Assembly: GCA_963210315.1 (NCBI GenBank)
Contig: OY723248.1
Coordinates: 1,442,727-1,506,726, forward strand
Length of the DNA stretch: 64,000 nt
From: Rhynchopus euleeides
Lineage: Eukaryota; Euglenozoa; Diplonemea; Diplonemida; Diplonemidae
Reading direction: 5' to 3'
The notes under the pieces were generated by a model. It was given only the letters and a program-made list of their open reading frames with translations, was not told the DNA's origin and did no database searches. Position 1 is the first letter of the stretch. Every line of letters starts with the position of its first letter. A program made the position numbers and the translations under genes. Positions 56,657-64,000 of this stretch are shown here, one piece after another.

Positions 56657-57773
56657 CCGCCTTCCTCCCCCACTCCGTCGCAGTCACTAAGTGGCTTTTC
56701 GGCGATCGCAGTGCTCCGTCCCTCCCGCTGCAACCAACTGAGGCTTCCGTCCCGTTGCCCGTCACCACCTCGAGGGAGGTATCCCGGGGTTTCGACGGCG
56801 TCGTCCGGCCCGCCGTCGCCTCACGCCTACCAGTGCCTACCTCCGCCAGCTCCGCCACTCAGGAAGCACAGCTTTGACACCCGCGCCCTCGTCACACACA
56901 TCTCTACCGCGCCCCTGCGCTGTGCTCCTCCGTCTTGTTCGCACCCCCTTTACCCTTCACGCCCGTGCAGCCCTGTCACCAGCTTTCCGGCGTAGTCGCC
57001 GCCGGTGTCCGGCGACGCCCGCTGAGGTTCCACAGGAACAGCCGGCAGACTGACAGGCAGCCGCCCTGGATCCCGTGCCAGAAGTCAACAAACGCGTCGG
57101 TGATCCGCTCCCGCCCCGCGGCAGCCCTTTCGGTGACCTCGAAGGTGTGCACCAGTTCCGACTGCGCCTCGCGTTGCAGCTGCCCGCCCCAACTCCTTCC
57201 CCTCCCGTCGCCCAGTCAGTCCCTCTCGCGTGCCGCCAGCTTTGGACCACACCCCGCTCGGCCCGCCTCGGCAGTTATCCCCAGTACGCGCGCCTCCCGG
57301 GTCGGGTTCGCGCCCACCCTTTACCAACCCCCTTGCGCATCGTTTTTTGAGCGCGCGGGAACGCGCAGCACCCCTGGCCATCGGCCAGTCGTCACCCCCC
57401 CGGCGCCCCCACCGCCCTCCGCGTCCAGCGCCAGGACAGCACATCCCCTGCTGACACTGTTGCGCGGGGGGCCGCGCGAAGCGCGGCCCCGCGACCCCAC
57501 CCCCACCCCGCGCGAAGCGCGGGGTGGGGTCGCGGGGCTGGGGGTGGGGGTTTATCCTTATCTTCCTTGGGGGGTGCAGGACCTCCCCCATGATTGACGA
57601 GTTGGGGGTATAGCTTGGCGGACGATGACGTGGCATCGACAGCGGCTTGCACCCCCCCCCCCCCCTGAAATAGGCGCGTGAACTCTTGCGTCACTTCGCA
57701 CAGTGTGCATCATGTTCAAATGACACGCAGGAGCCAGTAGGCTGCCTTTCAAACGGGGTGCCTGTCCCTGCTG
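56657..57773. other. Intergenic, GC-rich, hairpins near 57.5 kb
   Basis: No gene supported: open frames have low-complexity Pro/Ser/Arg content and disagree between frames. At 57466-57540 there are two adjacent hairpins, GGCCGCGCGAAGCGCGGCC and a longer one in which GGGGTCGCGGGG pairs with CCCCGCGACCCC around CCCGCGCGAAGCGCGGG. Confidence 0.45.
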
Positions 57774-58070
57774 GACAGGGGGGTCTGGGGGGCGGAGCCC
57801 CCCAGCCGCCGGAGGCCATGGGAGTGAACATTTATTCCTGGCGGGCACGGTTACTCACGGTATGGTCCCTCGGGGCCAGGCTGCGATGCCAGCACGCTAA
57901 CCCAAATTGCAATACGGCGGGCGCAGATTCGGTGTGAATTGGGCTGCCTCCTGGGTAGCCCGGGCCCTACCCGATGTGACGATAAATTGTCGCGCAAGGA
58001 CACGCCACAGGGGGGTCTGGGGGGCGGAGCCCCCCAGCCGCCGGAGGCCACGGTAGTGAACGTCTGTTCA
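57774..58070 (+). repeat. Hairpin repeat R, second pair
   Basis: Copies at 57774-57830 and 58004-58070 in direct orientation, with about 173 bp between them. The spacer shares CAGATTCGGTGTGAATTGG and GCTGCCTCCTG-like sequence with the spacer of the pair at 2873-3102, so the pair moved or duplicated as a unit. Confidence 0.85.
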
Positions 58071-58109
58071 CAGGTTGGGGGCGCAGGAGGGGGGGGGGGG
58101 GCGGATGTT

Positions 58110-58758
58110 TATGGCGGGTCCTCAAATTGAAGCCTTGCCTGGAGCTGCTCCACAGCGTCCCGGGCATCGCTCTTCGCAGGAACTCCTCCTTCAAACGCTG
58201 CATGGGGATGTAGCGGCGGATGGTGCTCTCGTCGATCTGGCACAGGTCCTCCTGCAGCCACCTGATGCGCTCTTGCTTCGCAGAACTCGCCATCGTCACG
58301 CTTCTTCCTGACGCAGGCCTCCGCGAGCTGCTTCACCAGCTCCGCGTCCCCCCGATGCAACTGCGCGCGCTGGAGGGGGGCCCCGGATGGGAGGGGTAGG
58401 CGGTGCCGCATGGCTACACCTCGTGCAGGCTGCTGGATCGACGCCGCGGTCCCTGCAGCCGGGTCGTCGCAAACCCCAGAGCTTGTGCGGCCAGGTGCAG
58501 GGCTGCGACCTGTCTCGACCCGCATCTCCGCCCAGGCCCGCCCAGTCCCGTAGCTCACGCCCGACTAGGCGTTTCATCGCCTCGGGGATGAACCCCTCCG
58601 GAACTGGGTTCTTCCCCAGCCGTACGGCCTCGTCGTACAGCGCCCGTCTCCTGTATCGCTTTCATGAGCCGCTCGCGAGGGGGTGAAGGTGTAGCGCCCC
58701 TCGACGGGGTGCTGGAGGATGGCCCTCAGGTCATCGGGCTCATCGCGGTGGTATTGAC
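58110..58758 (-). pseudogene. Decayed coding remnant, family unknown
   Basis: On the minus strand several adjacent stretches in different frames read as ordinary globular protein (for example QERIRWLQEDLCQIDEST and VPEGFIPEAMKRLVGREL). The region is broken in several places and has no intact start-to-stop frame. It may be an old host gene or part of a mobile element; I recognise no family. Identified only by protein-like composition. Confidence 0.35.
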
Positions 58759-58834
58759 AACTTGAGGCCCCCTGTGGTTAAGCCCCCCCTTGCCAGACCC
58801 CCCAGGGGGGGCTTAAACACGGGGGATCCCAGGT
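58759..58834. repeat. Fragment of the G-tract MITE family
   Basis: TTAAGCCCCCCCTTGCCAG, CCCCCAGGGGGGGCTTAA and CACGGGGGATCCCAGG match the central and right-end parts of the MITE at 43967-44350. The left end is missing. Confidence 0.6.
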
Positions 58835-59795
58835 AATAGCGTTTTCCTCGCTGCCCCTGTCGCTGCCTCCCGTGGGGTCTCGACAGCACTAGACATTTCG
58901 GCGCAGGTAGATTGCCTCCACTACAGGCTCATCCTAGACGAAGAGGGTGTCGCCATGGGAACCACAAACCCGATGAAGTGGTGTGTAGTGCTAACACGCC
59001 ATGAAAGCCTCGCCAACCTGGCCAATTTAGCCGGAGGGGCATCGGTCTACCTGGAACAATGAGACGCTCAAAATACCAAGGGAACCCGCACGTCTTCTTT
59101 GGAATTCCCCTCAACGGGGAACACGCACCTGACCTGGTGTCCCAAGGCCACGACGCCTCCCCCCACCTGGCACACCGGATCCCGCTGGACTGTGGGGGCG
59201 TCACTAAAGTGTTTGCGTAATAACACTGTGTTCACCACCTCCGGTCTTCACGGTCAGGTGAAGATCAATTTTGCAGATCGCGACATGTCATGACCACGTC
59301 ATGGGGTTCTTCGGGTGTCCCCATTCAGAAAACACCCGAGAAATATGACAACTTTGCTAAACTGGACCCAACTCCCCACACTCTTTTTTTTGCCATTTTT
59401 TCCATTTTTGGGCTCACTTTTTCTCACTTTTCTCACTCCAGAGCGAAGGCCCCCACCGGGTTTTTTTGGACGAAACCCCCGTTCATCCTCCCCGTCTTGC
59501 CCCGATTCTGCTCTCGCTTCCGTGAGGCAGGTTGAGATGGGGCGGGCAGCTTCGCCTACCGCCTTTCCAGAGCAACGTGGCAAATGTTTTTCTTGGCCCC
59601 CACCCCATCATGCCTCCCTCCCCTCCCCCTCCCCCATGGTTCCAGCCCATTGCACGGATGCAATGTGCGATGGTGCTGACGAAGATCACTGTTATCACAA
59701 GGTTCTCTCTCTCCCTCCTCTCTCTTCTTCTTCAATCATTGTTCGATATTTTGGCTCGACGAGGGGTGTGGTGTGCGGATACAGGTGCCATGGGA
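58835..59795. other. Intergenic with a fragment of the 3-bp-TSD element
   Basis: 59350-59405 (ACTTTGCTAAACTGGACCC onwards) matches the right subterminal part of the elements at 8883-8940 and 31248-31305, without the terminal repeat. Otherwise unique DNA; no gene supported. Confidence 0.5.
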
Positions 59796-62728
59796 CACCA
59801 CGGACTAGTCGGGCAGTGACGGGTGGGGTCGACTAGTCGGGACGACGGGTGAAAACTCGACAGGCGGCACCCGTCGACTCGACGGGTGGACCCGTCGAGT
59901 CGACGGGTGCCACCCGTCGGCACGACGGGTGAACCTGCTGAAACGACGGGTGTTCCAGCCATTTCCTGTTGATATGGGCCAATTTCCATTGAAAACTAGG
60001 GGAGTACCTTGCATGGCATCAGGTTATTTTTCACGCCGAGCTATCTTCCCTGCACAGACCCACCCCCCATTACTTTCCATTTACAATTCCTAGTTGGTGA
60101 TGGGGCCTCAAGTGCATGTGCGACGGCTGTTCTCGTGGATTTTCATTGTTCGAGGGATCTTGACTCTGACAAACTGTGTCAGTTTGACAGAGCAACCTAC
60201 TTCATGAAGGTGATCACTTTTCTGCCAGGCAAATTTTCGCCCCAGCCCCCAACCCTTGCACAACCCACAAGGCAGTCTCCAAGATACCGTACCCTCATCA
60301 CCACCCAGGCCAAGATACCCCAAGATACCATCATCACCACCCAGGCCACCCAGACGAGCCACACCAATCAATGCCAGCGGCAAAGCGTACTGCAGCGCAG
60401 GCCCTCGCCAGCGCTGTGGACATGACGGTGTTTGTACGTGCTTGGATCAACACGTATGTTGTCGAGCGTGATGCTGATGGGTTGAGCCACATGGCCCTGA
60501 AGCAGCTTCTCGGCAAGCTGGCGGATACTACCATCAAGTCGACTGATCCCATCATCAGTCTTGCCCTGTACAAAAAGTATGAGAAGCTGGGGGGTGGGGT
60601 GATCAGCAAGTCGACCGCGAAGGAGGGTCGCACGATGTACGCTGCCCGTGTCAATAGCGGGTCAGACATCGAGTTTGTCGGGTTGGGCCTCCGGAAGAGC
60701 AACGGGAAGGACCACCCGACAGGGCTCAAGGAGATGGCCGACGCCTGCCCCGCGGCACTGCAGCTATGGTGAAGCTGTACGAGGCGGAGAAGAAACAGGC
60801 ACAGAAGACCCAGCAGAGCAGGCTGGCCGTAGGAATTTTCGACGGTGCCTTCGCAACACGGTTGGTGACAGTTGCCGATTAGCAGAAGGATGAGTACAGA
60901 ACGTGGTTCACGTTCAACTTCCTGAAGCAAATCGCAAGAGTGCAGAGAGGGGTTTTCGAAAAGGCGAACGTGATGTTTCGGCTCGCCTGCTTAGGGTAGC
61001 AGGGGACCATCTTGAGCTGTGGTCGGCATTTAGTAAGATGGGGTCATCTTCGCACAGGAGCGCGTTTTGTACCACACCACGAAATGACTGGTTGAAACAG
61101 CTCCACGCCTGCCACAGGGCTAGCATCCAGGAACTTCATGAAGCTGGGTTTGAGAGCCTGTACGCAGGGGTGTTCACCTCCACAGCGTACACGATCACAC
61201 CCCCTGCACGACATAAACGGGTTCATCGCAATACTCGCAGAGATCTTGCCTGATGGACCTGCCGTGCAGAAGGCTGTCCTTGGCAGCTCAACGTGTTCCA
61301 ACATGACGGGAAACCAGGTCAGAGATGTTCTGAGTCGCTTACTCACCATTGCCAAGACGAAGGGGTGCAGCATCTACTCTGTATTGTAATGGAAATGCTT
61401 GTGCATTTCCGCTACAACGACATCCCCATCAAGTACCACCAGGAGGGAAAGTGCGCGAAAGAGTTCATCTTCTCGCTCATCGCAATGCACATCCTTGTGT
61501 TTGTCCTGGAGTGGGTGTCACCTGGGAGAACATCCGAGGGGCGTGGTGTTACATATATCCATATTCGATGAGCCACTGGTTTGATCCAGAAGATGCACAC
61601 CCCCTCGCCCTGAGTGACGAGGAACTGGAGAGGGGGAATGGCGTCTCCAAACGCCATGCCCTGAGGGTGACATCGCAGCAGACCGCCGAACGGGACCTGC
61701 TGCTCTTCGAAATGCAGAGGACCAAAGGCAAGGGGTGCGGCCTGCTGGACCAACCGACCCTCCTGAAGTTCGGCGCGATAAAGCTTTGCCGCCGTGTCAC
61801 TGCGAGGAACGCTTGTTGGAAGGGAGCAACGGCAGCACTGCAGCGGAGACTCGAGTCCCTCAGCCTTGGATCTCACGTCACAAAAAGGGGGCGATGGGGC
61901 CAACAATTTCTGGGCGACCCGGAAAACACCACTCCAAAGGCAACGCTGCTCGCATGCATCTGCAAGTCCAAATCCTGGGGCAACAGCGAGGATGTGCCAG
62001 AAGTGCCAGAACCAACGCCATCCGGTACAGTGCCTGTGCAGCAGCATATCTGCATTGTGTGCTCCAAAGTTGCCCACACGAGAGAAGCACTGTTTGCGCA
62101 TTATGATGCTGCACATCGGCCGCAAAACAACGCGCCGTGTCAGACCTGCACTGTCACATGCCAGGAGTGCGGCAAACGGACAACCGAAGGGACTGAGCCA
62201 GCACTACCTCAGTCACCATTCGCGCGTGCTGAAAAAGCGTTGCTGTGTTTGTTTCGAGCTCTTTAAAACCACTGTAAAGCGCGACGAGCACATGAGATCC
62301 GCGCACCCGTAAGTGAGGGGGGGGGGGGTGTTTGGCAGTTCAGGTACGTAGGTGATTTTGTTTGTCCTCGAGAGCGGAGTGACGTCGTGGGAGGGAGTTG
62401 TTTTGAGGCCCCACCCCCAGGCCCCCTGCCCACCTGGATGGCTCACCCCCCTCCTGGTGGTCCACCGGTGGGCAGCCCCTTCACCAACTAGGAATTGTAA
62501 ATGGAAAGTAATGGGGGGGTGGGTCTGTGCAGGGAAGATAGTTCGGCGTGAAAAATAACCTGATGCCATGCAAGGTACTCCCCTAGTTTTCAATGGAAAT
62601 TGGCCCATATCAACAGGAAATGGCTGGAACACCCGTCGTTTCAGCAGGTTCACCCGTCGTGCCGACGGGTGCCACCCGTCGTTTCACCCGTCGTCCCGAC
62701 TAGTCGTCCGGGCGACTAGTCCGTGGTG
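59796..62728. mobile_element. Broken 2.9-kb long-TIR element with zinc-finger coding pieces, class undetermined
   Basis: Ends CACCACGGACTAGTCG and inverted copy. The inverted arms are about 313 bp (59796-60108) and 256 bp (62473-62728), nearly identical in their inner part and padded outside by CGACGGGTG repeats. Between them the + strand holds several coding pieces: a helical piece from 60371, a middle region, and a later region from about 61560 with Cys2His2 finger patterns near 62050-62115 and 62250-62310. The coding part is broken several times. No transposase, polymerase, integrase or capsid signature is recognised, so I leave the class open; a DNA transposon is most likely. Arm similarity suggests moderate age. 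No clear target duplication. Confidence 0.6.
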
Positions 62729-63653
62729 GAGGCGGGGGGGGGGGGGGTAGGGGGGGTCGAAAGCCCCGTTTTTTTGTCCCAAAATGGTGTTTTTCGACAT
62801 AGCAGCCGCGGCCCTCTATTTGACCTTCTGACCCCCCAGAACCCACCATACCCCGGTTTTTGGGCCCTAGGAGTCCGATTTTCGGGCTCCCGAGCCCCGG
62901 AAAGTCGATTTTTGATGATGTCAATTTTTCCGTTCCCTATACTGCACCTCCGGGTCATGGCACGGACGCCTGCCACGGGCAGATAGTAAAACACTCTCAT
63001 CCTGGGACGTCCGAGCGCACACCATCCTGCGGCTGTGATTTTCTGATGCAACCGCTCATCCGCGCCACAAACAACGTCGTATCCCAACGATTCGGACAGT
63101 GAGAAGATGCCATCGAATACTGCCATCTGACACAGTCGTTGGGTGGCCTGCTATTGAACTCGGAGCTGCCAGGAACAGGGAGGATGTCATCATAGCCGAC
63201 AGTGATGCATTAGTGTTGATGCCCTCATGAGAATGCTCTCTTAGAATGCAAGGCAGGTAAACTGTCCCGACTAAACACTTGCCACTGCTGCCGTTATCTG
63301 CGAAGCATTTCTCCTGTGGATGCAGACAGTCAAGGGAGGTGGAAGAGCGCAGCGAGTACCCAGCTGCAACGCAGAGCCCGAGCTTATCATCAAGGTTCTC
63401 TTCTGGCGCTCAAGACCAGGGTCCTGTGGGACCTGGTCTCAGAACAGTGTCCGGGTATTTATGCTGCACGCGCCTTATGTAAATGACGAGTGCGCGGAAC
63501 TGGCTAAAGACGCTGCGAAGGATATGCTCGGGACATTCAAGCGTCCTCCGTACGCTGAGGCGAGGAAGGGGATCAAGGAATCACACAGTGCAACTCTCGC
63601 AACAACCATTTCACAGAAGAAGTGCGCGGGCTTCGAATGCACGTCCTGAATAA
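62729..63653. other. Intergenic, possible remnant coding
   Basis: A poly-G tract follows the element end. Part of 63320-63649 on the + strand has protein-like composition (AELAKDAAKDMLGTFKRP) but no family and no clear boundaries. Confidence 0.3.
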
Positions 63654-64000
63654 TCAGAAAGTCATTGCACGCCCTGCTCAGCAAGCCATGAGCAAGTCGT
63701 GAGGGTTGGTTCGCAAACCCCCCTCCCGACAGAGGAGACCTTTCAACTTACAAAGAGTTCGTTGGCCAGACCAGCATCTCAGTGTCGGAGCAGTGGCCAG
63801 TTGTGCCGCCTGTCCCTTGCAGCCAAGCACCGCACACTGTGCAAGTTGATGACGGTTCCCACTCTGCATCAGTATGCATCTTTGCATGATCTGGCAGTGT
63901 ATACAGAGAAGGAGATGGTGGCTGCCCGCATTCAACAGTTTGGTGCGACGCTGGAGTGGGAAGAGGGTCGAAAGATGCAGGATTGGCACCTATGGAGGGT
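63654..64000 (+). CDS. Possible partial coding region running off the right edge
   Basis: A + strand frame stays open from 63654 to the end of the window. Its last part has convincing globular composition (LHQYASLHDLAVYTEKEM, then VAARIQQFGATLEWEE and GRKMQDWHLW). The first ATG in frame is at 63849. It may be an exon, an element gene or a remnant. No domain recognised; the downstream sequence is needed. Confidence 0.3.

Overview
The window looks like nuclear DNA of a flagellated protist. Protein genes are GC-rich and sparse: eight supportable genes, all on the + strand. Four of them carry canonical GT-AG introns, and the space between genes is filled with inverted-repeat transposable elements, foldback palindromes and minisatellites. 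Three genes have the architecture of the kinetoplastid flagellar pocket collar protein BILBO1 (ubiquitin-like N-domain, paired EF-hands, long coiled coil). Seven of the eight start codons follow a 3'-splice-acceptor-like AG by 14 to 53 bases. Together with the one-way gene order this suggests spliced-leader trans-splicing, so a euglenozoan outside the kinetoplastids (a diplonemid or euglenid) fits best. A dinoflagellate or perkinsid is the main alternative. This placement is inference.

Layout: 1-0.87 kb is the end of a 31-bp minisatellite. 1.2-9 kb holds mobile elements (a TA-flanked G-tract element, a TACATGTA palindrome, a 3-bp-TSD element). 10-15 kb is a cluster of three intronless genes (PDZ-like/MYND protein, coiled-coil protein, ubiquitin-like/ankyrin protein). 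15-21.4 kb is again mobile DNA, including a hAT-type MITE and a 6-bp-TSD element. 21.9-29.4 kb carries a PCH2/TRIP13-type AAA+ ATPase and two adjacent BILBO1-like genes. 29.6-32.3 kb is a palindrome containing two nested insertions. 32.3-40.3 kb is non-coding with two long-TIR elements. The third BILBO1-like gene lies at 40.3-42.6 kb. A TTAA-flanked element with a nested MITE is at 43.5-45.1 kb, then pyrimidine-rich intergenic DNA, the third palindrome (49.3-50.0 kb) and an unrecognised two-exon gene (50.2-51.2 kb). 52.0-56.7 kb is a 4.6-kb 31-bp minisatellite with higher-order structure. The last 7 kb contains paired hairpin repeats, coding remnants and a broken 2.9-kb long-TIR element with zinc-finger coding pieces.

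Functionally, the three BILBO1-like genes point to calcium-regulated cytoskeletal scaffolds. The PCH2 homologue implies HORMA-protein remodelling in meiosis or the mitotic checkpoint. The other four genes can be described only by domain or coiled-coil content. All identifications come from reading the sequence; no database search was run.
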